In this document: piece after piece, positions 53,964-61,450 of the stretch | How the letters are laid out: each line of letters begins with the position of its first letter | Numbering within the stretch: the first letter of the stretch is position 1 | Source: JAAYCI01 sp964371725 | GTDB lineage: Bacteria; Bacillota; Clostridia; Oscillospirales; Ruminococcaceae | NCBI GenBank assembly: GCA_964371725.1 | Contig: CAYJNQ010000002.1 | Span: 62,001-126,000 of the forward strand | Direction of reading: 5' to 3' | DNA: 64,000 nt | Made by a program: the position numbers and the translations under genes | Notes under the pieces: generated by a model | What the model was told of the DNA's origin: nothing | The model's input: only the letters and a program-made list of their open reading frames with translations | Database searches by the model: none

Positions 53964-53981
53964 TTTTATACAAAAATCAAA

Positions 53982-55142
53982 TCAATGCGCGAGGGGACGA
54001 TTTCGATAAAGCCGAGCCGTTGCCAAAACCAGGCAGAACCAAAAGAGTGCAATGAACAAGGGGAAAACGCCGTAGCCCAGTTGTGTGCCGGCAAGCCCGA
54101 AAAGGGGTGGGATAAAGGTGGTGCCAAGATAGGCACAGGCCATTTGAAGGCCGATGAAAGCCTGGGAATATTCCTTGCCAAAGTGCCGAGGTGTTTCGTG
54201 CACCATTGTGGGGAAAATCGGGGCACAACCAAGCCCGATGGCGAAGAGCCCGAACATGGTGAAAGGAGCGGGCAAAAACAACAAAAGTATGCCAAAAGCA
54301 ATGAGAACCAAGCCGCAACAAATCAGACGTTTACAGGAGAGTTTGAACGCGATGAACCCGGAGAGAAAGCGTCCCACGGTGATACCAATGTAATAGAGAG
54401 CCACCCAGCCGGCGGCCATTTGTGTAGAAACACCCTTCACAAGCACCAAGTAGCTTCCACTCCACAGCCCGGTTCCGGCCTCAAGGGCACAGTAGCAAAA
54501 AAAGGCAAGTACAGCCGGTTTGGCATTCGACAAATTCAGCAATAAAAACAAATTTTTATGCTTTTGTTTAACGTTATTTTGCGAATGACGCTCGTTTTGT
54601 GCTTTTTTCCACAAGGGCATTGAGCAGAGTAAAATGAGGGTAAGACACAGTAAAATAATGGAGATAGCAAAATAGCCACTGCTCCATGCCTCGGTGCGTA
54701 GCAAGAAAAAAGACAAAATGAGGGGGCCCAAGGAAGCGCCGACACCCCAAAAGCCATGCAGCCAATTCATGTGCGAGGCGTTGTAGTGCAAGGCGACAAA
54801 ATTGTTGAGGGACACATCAATGGCGCCGGCGCCGAGACCCTGCAAAATGGCAAAAAAACAAAGAACAACATAGCTGGAAGAAAAGGAGATGCCAAGCAAG
54901 GCGAGCCCGGTGAGCAGAACACTAAAGAACACAACATGATGCACGGAAAAACGCCGTAAAATACGCGTTGTGTTCAAGCTAGATACGATGGTGCTGCCGG
55001 AAATGAGCATGGAGACGAGCCCGGCAGCCGCGACGGGAACCGAAAAGGTTCCTTGCATAGAGGGCCACGCGCTGCCAAGAAGAGAATCCGGCAGGCCAAG
55101 CCCGATAAAAGCGAGGTAAATGATGATTAAAAGTGGAGTCAT
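53982..55142 (-). CDS. MFS transporter (FucP/sugar permease-like)
   Basis: 386 residues with about twelve membrane helices. LAFIGLGLPDSLLGSAWPSM, an NNFVALHYNASHMNWLHGFW segment (shared with the FucP/GlcP and related families) and a basic loop at about 180 mark the two halves. The substrate is unknown. AAAGGAAG precedes ATG 55142. It is separated from the crtO-like gene by a terminator, so it is transcribed alone. Confidence 0.82.
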   Translation of the reverse strand: MTPLLIIIYLAFIGLGLPDSLLGSAWPSMQGTFSVPVAAAGLVSMLISGSTIVSSLNTTRILRRFSVHHVVFFSVLLTGLALLGISFSSSYVVLCFFAILQGLGAGAIDVSLNNFVALHYNASHMNWLHGFWGVGASLGPLILSFFLLRTEAWSSGYFAISIILLCLTLILLCSMPLWKKAQNERHSQNNVKQKHKNLFLLLNLSNAKPAVLAFFCYCALEAGTGLWSGSYLVLVKGVSTQMAAGWVALYYIGITVGRFLSGFIAFKLSCKRLICCGLVLIAFGILLLFLPAPFTMFGLFAIGLGCAPIFPTMVHETPRHFGKEYSQAFIGLQMACAYLGTTFIPPLFGLAGTQLGYGVFPLFIALFWFCLVLATARLYRNRPLAH

Positions 55143-55224
55143 ACACTACTTCCTTTAAGACTGAGAATGATGGGCAGAGTGCAAAAAAAAGCAGAACCAT
55201 GTCAGTATACCATAGAACGCTAAA

Positions 55225-55260
55225 AAAATCACCCCACTCCGGTGCGCGTGGGGTGATTTT
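55225..55260 (-). terminator. Terminator after the crtO-like gene
   Basis: AAAATCACCCCAC (55225-55237) pairs perfectly with 55248-55260. On the minus strand it is followed by TTTTTTT. Confidence 0.85.
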
Positions 55261-55283
55261 GCACGAGGCGGTGTAGACACCAC

Positions 55284-55859
55284 CTAAGAAAGCGTGTACA
55301 GGCTCCCTTCGTCCTCTCTTTGTGCGAGCTCTTTCACCTCTTCCCGCAGAACCACGGGGGTGGGCGCCAAGGGGATGAAAGCGGTTTGCTTTTCAAGCAA
55401 GCGTTGTATCCGCGGGCGGTTGTAGCGCTGTGCCAAAATACAGGGAAAATTGATGAGCACGGCATAGGCAAACATCAAAGGCAGCACGATGGGGGGGCCA
55501 AAAAGGCCGAACACCCAAAAGAAGGGGATGGCCAGCCAATGTGTGAGTTCGGCCCTGCGAGACTCCACGAGAAATTTTTCCAAATTTTGCCTTGAAAAAT
55601 CGGTCAAATGTCGTTTTCGAAAGCCGCCCACGGCAGAGGCACCGTCGGGCAGAAGGTGTTTCCAATGGCGGATGAAAAACCATTTTTGATAAAACTTCCC
55701 GTTTTGTTCAAATTTTCGCGTGCGATATAAAAAGCCGTCGCACTTAAAATAACAATCCGGCAGATGCGCACATACAAAGGCGGCGCCGGTTTGAAACAGT
55801 GCCCATAAAACAAAGAAGAGTAAAAGCATCAGCGGTGTGGGGGGATAGAATAGTTGCAT
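55284..55859 (-). CDS. CrtO-like acyltransferase (glycosyl carotenoid acyltransferase family)
   Basis: 191 residues. Two N-terminal membrane segments (FYPPTPLMLLLFFVLWALFQ and following) are followed by FFIRHWKHLLPDGA, then RKRHLTDFSRQNLEKFLVE, SRRAELTHWLAI and a third hydrophobic segment ending INFPCILAQRYNRPRIQRLL. These stretches resemble CrtO, glycosyl-4,4'-diaponeurosporenoate acyltransferase of the staphyloxanthin pathway. GGAGGG lies eight bases before ATG 55859, which lies one base past the stop of the glycosyltransferase gene. No carotenoid synthase or desaturase is present, so the acceptor is probably a different glycolipid. Function is inferred only from family resemblance. Confidence 0.7.
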   Translation of the reverse strand: MQLFYPPTPLMLLLFFVLWALFQTGAAFVCAHLPDCYFKCDGFLYRTRKFEQNGKFYQKWFFIRHWKHLLPDGASAVGGFRKRHLTDFSRQNLEKFLVESRRAELTHWLAIPFFWVFGLFGPPIVLPLMFAYAVLINFPCILAQRYNRPRIQRLLEKQTAFIPLAPTPVVLREEVKELAQREDEGSLYTLS

Positions 55860-55860
55860 A

Positions 55861-56967
55861 TCAAATACCCTCCGAAACATTTCTTCCCTTCCAAAAAACG
55901 GGAAGATGAAATATTTTTTTAAAGGTGGAAAGGGAGAAAATCCATAAAAAAGAAAAGAGGGCAAGCGGATAAAACAGAATGAAAATGGGTGTGAATCGTC
56001 CGATTTTCATGCTGACAGCTTGCAACTGAAAGCACAGAACAAAATAAGAGAGAAAAACAAAGAAAAAAGCCAAAGGCGATGGCGCTTGCAAAAACCATTC
56101 GATGCTTTGAATTGGAACACCGAGAAGTGCAGCCATCCAAAGCGTGATGGGAACCCATAAAGAAAGAGGAGAAGCACCGGCACCGCTGGCGAAATTTTTT
56201 GTCCAACCCTCGAGCATGGCATGGCATCCTGTTGGATACATACGATAGCGAATGTCTTGCCCGCCCTGGCAGCAATAAGGGCGAATGCCAAGCGAACACA
56301 AACACTTCCCAAGGCTAATATCGTCCAGAATGCTGCTTTTAACGGCCTCGTGCCCGCCGCAGTGGCGGTACAGTGTGGCAGGCATTAAGATCACAGGCCC
56401 AAACAGGCCGGGGGTCTCGCGCCCCAGTGGCACAGATGCCGCCAAAGCCGCGGCCGCAATCATATTGAAAAAAAGGCAACATTGCTCGTAGAGGTGCACG
56501 GTGGTGTGCCAAGGTTGCACCGAAACAACGGGGCCACGCACTTGCCACGTGGCAAACAAGCGCATGAGAGCGGTTTTGTCGAAGCGGACATCGGCATCCA
56601 CAAACAAGTACAGCGTGCCACTGGCTGCCTGTGCGCCCAGGTGACAAGCATAGGATTTTCCCATCCATCCATGTGGCTTTTCTGCAACTTGCAAAACCTT
56701 CACGCCGAAGGATTTGGCAACTGCGGCGGTTTTGTCTGTGGAGGCATCATCAATGCAAATGATCTCGTGCGGTTGCAGGGTTTGCGCACGCAGAGAGCTT
56801 AGGAGCCCCGGCAGGTTGTGCGCTTCGTTACGCGCGGGAATGATAACGCTGATTTTGGGAGATTTGCCACAGCGGGCTACCTTTAGAGGAAGAAGGAAAC
56901 GAAGCCGGAAAAATAAAAAGTGACCGGCAAGGATTCCAAGTGGTATCAAAACGAAAGAAAACAGCAT
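55861..56967 (-). CDS. Family 2 glycosyltransferase (CrtQ-like)
   Basis: 368 residues. An N-terminal membrane helix is followed by a GT2 domain: ISVIIPARNEAHNLPGLLSSL, CIDDASTDKTAAVAKSFGV, KPHGWMGKSYACHLGA, and a DXD in LFVDADVRFDK. A segment GPVILMPATLYRHCGGHEAV and ILDDISLGKCL supplies the catalytic-base area, and GWTKNFASGA is acceptor-site-like. Three to four C-terminal membrane helices follow. It resembles 4,4'-diaponeurosporenoate glycosyltransferase and undecaprenyl-type GT2 enzymes. It is cotranscribed with the CrtO-like gene. Confidence 0.82.
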   Translation of the reverse strand: MLFSFVLIPLGILAGHFLFFRLRFLLPLKVARCGKSPKISVIIPARNEAHNLPGLLSSLRAQTLQPHEIICIDDASTDKTAAVAKSFGVKVLQVAEKPHGWMGKSYACHLGAQAASGTLYLFVDADVRFDKTALMRLFATWQVRGPVVSVQPWHTTVHLYEQCCLFFNMIAAAALAASVPLGRETPGLFGPVILMPATLYRHCGGHEAVKSSILDDISLGKCLCSLGIRPYCCQGGQDIRYRMYPTGCHAMLEGWTKNFASGAGASPLSLWVPITLWMAALLGVPIQSIEWFLQAPSPLAFFFVFLSYFVLCFQLQAVSMKIGRFTPIFILFYPLALFSFLWIFSLSTFKKIFHLPVFWKGRNVSEGI

Positions 56968-57147
56968 CGGTATACCCCCTCTTTATTTGTAGTATAGTGA
57001 AAAAACGTGCAAAAGAAAGACAAAATTGTCGATTTTGAGTGTGCCACCCAAATATCGGACGAAGACGAGGGAAAATGTGGTTGCGCCACTGCCCATAGCA
57101 GAATTTGTTCTTTTTCGCTCTACATTGTAAAGCTTTTGAAAAAACAC

Positions 57148-57177
57148 TTGCAGGAAAAGGGGAAGAAGGGGTATACT
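57148..57177 (+). promoter_or_regulatory. Putative promoter of the mgtE leader
   Basis: TTGCAG (57148-57153), an 18-base spacer, and TATACT (57172-57177). Transcription would start near 57184, about 30 bases before the leader ORF and 330 before mgtE. Positions 56968-57147 contain nothing I can assign. Confidence 0.55.
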
Positions 57178-57213
57178 AAAAAGGTAAATAAAATGCAAAA
57201 GGAGGGAAAATAG

Positions 57214-57309
57214 GTGGATATCAGCGCTCGAAGTAGCAATAAGGAAGTGGATCCTCCTTCTGCTTATGGTTCTGTAAAGCTGTGTTGGCCTATTTTCCGG
57301 GCCACATAG
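57214..57309 (+). CDS. 31-codon leader ORF upstream of mgtE (MgtL-like candidate)
   Basis: GTG at 57214 is seven bases after AAAAGGAGGG (57197-57206), one of the best ribosome binding sites in the window. The product is 31 residues, starting MDISARSSNKEVDPPSAYG and continuing SVKLCWPIFRAT, ending TAG at 57307-57309. It contains an acidic/proline stretch (EVDPP, residues 11-15). I do not recognise the family by name. In enterobacteria, MgtL has a similar acidic/proline segment that destabilises the ribosome at low magnesium and controls transcription of mgtA. By position, this ORF could be the equivalent for MgtE. Confidence 0.65.
   Translation: MDISARSSNKEVDPPSAYGSVKLCWPIFRAT
57280..57309 (+). 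promoter_or_regulatory. Hairpin overlapping the end of the leader ORF
   Basis: CTGTGTTGGCC (57280-57290) pairs with GGCCACATAG (57299-57308), ten pairs with one bulged T. It covers the last codons of the leader ORF, so a ribosome at the Pro-Pro or Trp-Pro codons would determine whether it forms. Pairing was judged by eye. Confidence 0.5.
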
Positions 57310-57427
57310 CCAAAAGGGTGTGCGGGGTTTGCTTTTTTGAGTTCTTTGTTCAAACAGCAAATTTCTGCATCGCATAGGGAGTGTCTTTTGCCGAAAAGGG
57401 CAAAATTCCGGTTGATTCGCACGAGCG

Positions 57428-57460
57428 CGTTGGCAGCTTTGGCTGCTAAACGTATTTTTT
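57428..57460 (+). terminator. Terminator-like hairpin in the mgtE leader (candidate attenuator)
   Basis: CGTTGGCAGC (57428-57437) pairs with GCTGCTAA and CG (57442-57452) with one bulged A and a four-base loop. T tracts follow (TTTTTT, then TTTTTTT). It lies between the leader ORF and mgtE and would stop transcription unless an alternative fold is favoured. A second hairpin, TTTTGCC/GGCAAAA, lies near 57386-57405. Confidence 0.55.
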
Positions 57461-57511
57461 GTGCGTTTTTTTGTTGCCGAAAGTAGAAAAAGTGAGAAGG
57501 GAGGGAAGACG

Positions 57512-58855
57512 ATGGAAGCCGGACAATTGCAAGTTTTAGAAAACCTGTTTGACAGGCGAGATTACAAAGCGCTTCGGGCAATATTTTCGGAGATGAACGA
57601 AATTGACTTAGCTCGTTTCATTGAAGAAATTCCAATAGAACGTGCAGTTCTGGCTTTTCGTACCCTGCCGAAAGATTTGGAAATGGATGTATTTGTGGAG
57701 CTGGACAGCGAGATGCAGCACCACATTTTGGGCAGCATGAGTGACGAAAAAGTGGCCGAGATTATGGATGACCTCTGGGTGGATGACGCCGTGGACATGC
57801 TGGAGGAGATGCCGGCCGTCTTGGTTAAAAAAATTCTGCGCCTGACTTCGCCCGAAACACGGGCCCAAATCAACGAATTTTTACGATACCCGGAAAATTC
57901 GGCCGGCAGCATCATGACAGCCGAATTCACCGATTTACGGCGTGATATGCGCGTGGGCGAGGCCATCAAGCGCCTAAGGCGCGTGGGTGAAGACAAAGAA
58001 ACCATCTATGTGTGCTATGTAATTGACGATACACGCCATTTGGAAGGCGTGGTTACTGTGCGAGATTTGCTTTTGGCCGCAGACAACACGCCTCTTACAG
58101 AGCTTATGCGCCCACAGGTGATTTCGCTTACAACAACCGATGACCAGGAAGAGGCTGTGCGCCTCATTGCAAAATACAGTTTTATTTCTCTGCCGGTGGT
58201 GGATCAAGAACGGCGACTTGTGGGAATTGTAACGATAGACGACGTGGTGGATGTGCTACAGGAAGAGGACACGGAAGACTTTGAGAAAATGAATGCAATG
58301 GCGCCCAGCGAAAGGCCGTATTTGAAAACCGGGGTTTTGACCTTGGCTAAAAATCGGTTTGGCTGGCTGCTGATTTTGATGGTAAGCGGTATGATTACAG
58401 GGGGGATTCTGGGCTATTTTGAGCCGATTTACGCCGCCGTTCCCCTACTGGTTTTGTTTGTTCCCATGCTGTCGGGCACGGGTGGAAATGCAGGCAGCCA
58501 GTCCAGCACCACCATCATTCGTGGTTTGGCCCTTGGGGAAATAGCACGAAAAGATTTCTTGCGGGTGCTTTGGAAAGAAATGCGTATCGGGGTTGTGGTG
58601 GGCGTTGCGCTGGCCATTGTAAACCTAATGCGTGTGTGGCTACAATATCCGGATAGCGGGCTTCTGCCGGTTACGGTGTCGCTGGCCTTGATTGGGGCCG
58701 TGTTCATTGCCAAAATCATTGGGGGCACGCTGCCGATCCTGGCAAAGGCGGTAAAGCTGGACCCAGCGCTTTTGGCCGCACCGGTTATCACTACAGTGGT
58801 GGACGGTGTCACTTTGATTTTATATTTCAACCTTGCCGAATGGCTTCTGCAATAA
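57512..58855 (+). CDS. mgtE: Magnesium transporter MgtE, first copy
   Basis: 447 residues, normal for MgtE. An N domain of superhelical repeats (about 1-130) is followed by two CBS domains (about 133-255, with MTAEFTDLRRDM and IVTIDDVVDVLQEE), a connecting helix, and five membrane helices (from about 285). The pore motif is visible in LSGTGGNAGSQSSTTIIRG, with acidic residues in the second half (KAVKLDPALLAAPVITT, VVDG). MgtE is a magnesium-gated channel closed when cytoplasmic magnesium is high. AAGGGAGGG precedes ATG 57512. It appears controlled by the upstream leader. Confidence 0.95.
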   Translation: MEAGQLQVLENLFDRRDYKALRAIFSEMNEIDLARFIEEIPIERAVLAFRTLPKDLEMDVFVELDSEMQHHILGSMSDEKVAEIMDDLWVDDAVDMLEEMPAVLVKKILRLTSPETRAQINEFLRYPENSAGSIMTAEFTDLRRDMRVGEAIKRLRRVGEDKETIYVCYVIDDTRHLEGVVTVRDLLLAADNTPLTELMRPQVISLTTTDDQEEAVRLIAKYSFISLPVVDQERRLVGIVTIDDVVDVLQEEDTEDFEKMNAMAPSERPYLKTGVLTLAKNRFGWLLILMVSGMITGGILGYFEPIYAAVPLLVLFVPMLSGTGGNAGSQSSTTIIRGLALGEIARKDFLRVLWKEMRIGVVVGVALAIVNLMRVWLQYPDSGLLPVTVSLALIGAVFIAKIIGGTLPILAKAVKLDPALLAAPVITTVVDGVTLILYFNLAEWLLQ

Positions 58856-58906
58856 AAAGCAGCAGGCGAATGGTGGTATATCAAGTTTGCAGAGAGGAGG
58901 GACTGA

Positions 58907-60256
58907 ATGAAAAGCCGTGTAAACGAAGTGCAACTGGGTATTTTGGTAGGACAAAAAAATTATCGAGTGTTGCGTGCGTTGTTTTCCGAGATGAACGATG
59001 TAGATGTGGCTACCTTCATAGAGGACCTTCCCGAAGAGCAGCAATTGCTTGTGTTTCGAACCTTGGAAAAAGACCAGGCGATGGACGTGTTTGCAGAGCT
59101 TGATAGCGATACTCAACTGCATATTATTGAACGAATCACCGACAGAGAGCTCGGTGAACTTTTGGAAGAGTTGGCCGTGGACGACACCGTGGATATGCTG
59201 GAAGAGATGCCGGCAAAACTGGTGAAACGCGTTTTGCAAAATGCCACGCGGGAAACACGGGCTCTCATCAACCAGTTTTTACGGTATCCCGAAAATTCGG
59301 CCGGTAGCATTATGACGGCCGAGTTCACCGATTTGCATAAGGGCATGAGCATAGAAGATGCCATCAAGCGCTTAAGGCGCATCGGGGAGGACAGGGAAAC
59401 CATCTACACCTGTTATGTAATGGATGAACAGCGCCATTTGGAGGGCGTTGTCAGTGTGAAGGACTTGCTTTTGGCGCACGATACACAGCACGTGGAAGAG
59501 GTGATGGAAGCCGGCACCATTTCGGTGAGCACCACGGACGACCAAGAAGAGGCCGTCATGTTGATGACAAAATATGATTTGATTTCTCTGCCGGTGGTGG
59601 ACAACGAGAGGCGCCTTGTGGGCATTGTAACCGTGGATGACGCCGTGGCGGTTATCCGTGAAGAGGCCACCGAGGACTTTGAGAAAATGGCGGCGATTGT
59701 GCCTGTGGGTAGACCGTATTTGAAAACCGGCGTGTTGACACTGGCTCGCAACCGTGTTCTTTGGCTGTTGATTTTGATGTTGGGCAGTATGATAACCGGC
59801 GCTATTTTGGGGCGGTTTGAAGCGGTGTTTGCCATGATACCTTTGCTTGTTACCTTTATCCCCATGCTCACGGGAACCGGGGGCAATGCGGGCAGCCAAG
59901 CCAGCACAACGGTGATACGCGGCATGGCGCTTGGGGAAATTGAAACCCGAGATTTGCCCGTTGTGCTTTGGAAGGAATTGTGTGTGAGTTTGCTTGTGGG
60001 CCTGCCACTGGCGCTTGTGAATTTTTTGCGGATTTTGTGGTTTTATAACGATAGTGCCCTAGAGGGCCTCGTGGTGAGCCTTGCCATGATTTGCACGGTT
60101 TGGATGGCCAATAGCTTGGGGGCAATGTTGCCCATGCTGGCAAAATGCTTGAAACTGGACCCGGCTTTGATGGCGGCACCGCTTATTTCTACCCTGGTAG
60201 ATGCCTGCTCTTTGCTTATCTATTTTGGCATTGCACTGTGGCTATTGCCCTTCTAG
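58907..60256 (+). CDS. mgtE: Magnesium transporter MgtE, second copy
   Basis: 449 residues with the same N domain, CBS pair and five-helix membrane domain as the upstream paralogue. Landmarks are SSEMNDVDVATF-like FSEMNDVDVATF, LRYPENSAGSIMTAEFTD, IVTVDDAVAVIREE, LTGTGGNAGSQASTTVIRG and KCLKLDPALMAAPLIST. AGAGGAGGGA precedes ATG 58907, 51 bases after the first copy's stop codon. Two adjacent copies may differ in metal range or gating, or form a heterodimer. Confidence 0.94.
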   Translation: MKSRVNEVQLGILVGQKNYRVLRALFSEMNDVDVATFIEDLPEEQQLLVFRTLEKDQAMDVFAELDSDTQLHIIERITDRELGELLEELAVDDTVDMLEEMPAKLVKRVLQNATRETRALINQFLRYPENSAGSIMTAEFTDLHKGMSIEDAIKRLRRIGEDRETIYTCYVMDEQRHLEGVVSVKDLLLAHDTQHVEEVMEAGTISVSTTDDQEEAVMLMTKYDLISLPVVDNERRLVGIVTVDDAVAVIREEATEDFEKMAAIVPVGRPYLKTGVLTLARNRVLWLLILMLGSMITGAILGRFEAVFAMIPLLVTFIPMLTGTGGNAGSQASTTVIRGMALGEIETRDLPVVLWKELCVSLLVGLPLALVNFLRILWFYNDSALEGLVVSLAMICTVWMANSLGAMLPMLAKCLKLDPALMAAPLISTLVDACSLLIYFGIALWLLPF

Positions 60257-60285
60257 AATAGAATGCAAGAGCAAATTCGACGCAT

Positions 60286-60313
60286 TTTGCTTGCAATATA
60301 GGGCATGCTATAG
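60286..60313 (+). promoter_or_regulatory. Putative promoter of trxA
   Basis: TTGCTT (60286-60291), a 16-base spacer, and TATAGT (60308-60313), 66 bases before the start. Confidence 0.5.
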
Positions 60314-60379
60314 TAAAATGAACTAGAATACACAGGCTCAGTTTGTGTACACGGACGAAAAAAGAAGGAGTGAATACAA

Positions 60380-60688
60380 ATGATTTTAGATGTAACGAAA
60401 GATACCTTCGATGCAGAGGTGCTACAAAGCGACAAACGGGTTTTGGTAGAATTTTGGGCCTCTTGGTGTGGTCCGTGCAAAATGATGGCTCCCATTGTGG
60501 AACAACTCGCAGAAGAGCATCCGGAATATAAAATTGTGAAAGTGAATTCGGATGAAGAGCCGGAACTGTCTGAGAAATACGGCATCTTAAGCATCCCCAC
60601 CATCATTGCCTTCAAAGACGGAAAACAGGTAAACCAAAGTGTGGGTGTTGTGCCGAAAGCAAAAATTTTGGCGCTGTTTTCCGAATAA
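60380..60688 (+). CDS. trxA: Thioredoxin
   Basis: 102 residues, standard length. The active site is WCGPCK (in EFWASWCGPCKMMAPIVEQL), and the cis-proline is in YGILSIPTIIAF. It is a general cytoplasmic disulfide reductant. GAAGGAG precedes the ATG at 60380. A long hairpin lacking a U tract lies between it and the next gene. Confidence 0.97.
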   Translation: MILDVTKDTFDAEVLQSDKRVLVEFWASWCGPCKMMAPIVEQLAEEHPEYKIVKVNSDEEPELSEKYGILSIPTIIAFKDGKQVNQSVGVVPKAKILALFSE

Positions 60689-60714
60689 AAGAGTCTTCGT
60701 GATAAAGTGAAAAG

Positions 60715-60746
60715 GGTATAGCCTCTCTTTTTGGAGAGGCTATACC
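60715..60746. other. 13-bp hairpin between trxA and the DUF308 gene
   Basis: GGTATAGCCTCTC (60715-60727) pairs perfectly with 60734-60746, with a six-base loop. No T tract follows on the plus strand, so it is not a typical terminator. It may be an operator, an mRNA-processing site or a barrier to exonucleases. Confidence 0.6.
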
Positions 60747-60781
60747 TATGCAAAAAATGTGGAAAGAAATGAGGTTATAAA

Positions 60782-61321
60782 ATGAAAGTAATTTCGATTA
60801 TTTTGGGTGTTCTCATGGTGATGGCGGGTATTTTCATGGTGATGACACCCGGCATTACATTTGCCAGCATGGGCTGGGTGCTTGGTGTTTTGCTCATCCT
60901 GCTGGGTGCAAGCGGTGTGGTTCAATACTTTACAGCCGGCAAAAATGGCAAAAAATCAGTTTGGGAGCTGGTTGGCGGCATTTTCAGCCTGGTTTTGGGT
61001 GGTGTGGTGCTTATCAACCCATTTGTCGCCCTGTTTGCAGAGGTTGCCCTGGCCTATGCTTTTGATTTCTGGCTTATCATCGGCGGTTTCACGCGTATCG
61101 GCCAAGCGTTTGAAAAACGCAAAGAGAAAGAAAAAAATTGGGGCTGGGTTCTTACCATGGGCATTCTTACCGTGGTGGTGGGCGGCTACGCCCTGTTCCA
61201 TGTGGCCACCCTTGCGCTGGCTCTTGGTATGATGGCCGGCATTGCCGTGATGATGAGCGGTTTCAACCTCATCGCCGCGTCTTCCGCCGCAGGCGGCACA
61301 GGCGGTGGCACGGCTGCATAA
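60782..61321 (+). CDS. DUF308/HdeD-family membrane protein
   Basis: 179 residues with about six membrane helices in paired repeats. The first half has ISIILGVLMVMAGIFMVMTPG and the second FWLIIGGFTRIGQAF; the HdeD/DUF308 duplicated helix-pair pattern is clear. The C-terminus ends in a Gly/Ala/Thr-rich tail. Function is unknown. It follows trxA by 93 bases and ends at the bidirectional terminator. Confidence 0.8.
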   Translation: MKVISIILGVLMVMAGIFMVMTPGITFASMGWVLGVLLILLGASGVVQYFTAGKNGKKSVWELVGGIFSLVLGGVVLINPFVALFAEVALAYAFDFWLIIGGFTRIGQAFEKRKEKEKNWGWVLTMGILTVVVGGYALFHVATLALALGMMAGIAVMMSGFNLIAASSAAGGTGGGTAA

Positions 61322-61378
61322 AAGCCGAACTTGCACAGTTCAAAAAGAGCTTGCAAAGCAAGCGTTCTATAAAACACA

Positions 61379-61410
61379 AAAAGCCGGCAGAAAATTTTCT
61401 GCCGGCTTTT
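61379..61410. terminator. Bidirectional terminator
   Basis: A 32-base perfect palindrome (16 bases each side, centre between 61394 and 61395) with TTTT ends lies between the convergent DUF308 and ABC ATPase genes. Confidence 0.88.
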
Positions 61411-61450
61411 CTATGTCATAATGGGAAGTGCTGTGGGGTGATGCCCAAAA

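Noticed and set aside
53949..54545. A 198-residue plus-strand ORF within the MFS gene
   Set aside because: It is complementary to the membrane protein and starts inside the terminator region; no supporting motif.
57007..57213. A 68-residue plus-strand ORF before the mgtE leader
   Set aside because: It runs across the likely promoter, has no ribosome binding site, and has no recognisable sequence. The 31-codon ORF immediately after it has a far better start signal.
57180..57512. M-box (magnesium) riboswitch upstream of mgtE
   Set aside because: I looked for the conserved M-box elements and could not see them. A covariance search would settle it, and a hit would weaken the leader-peptide idea.
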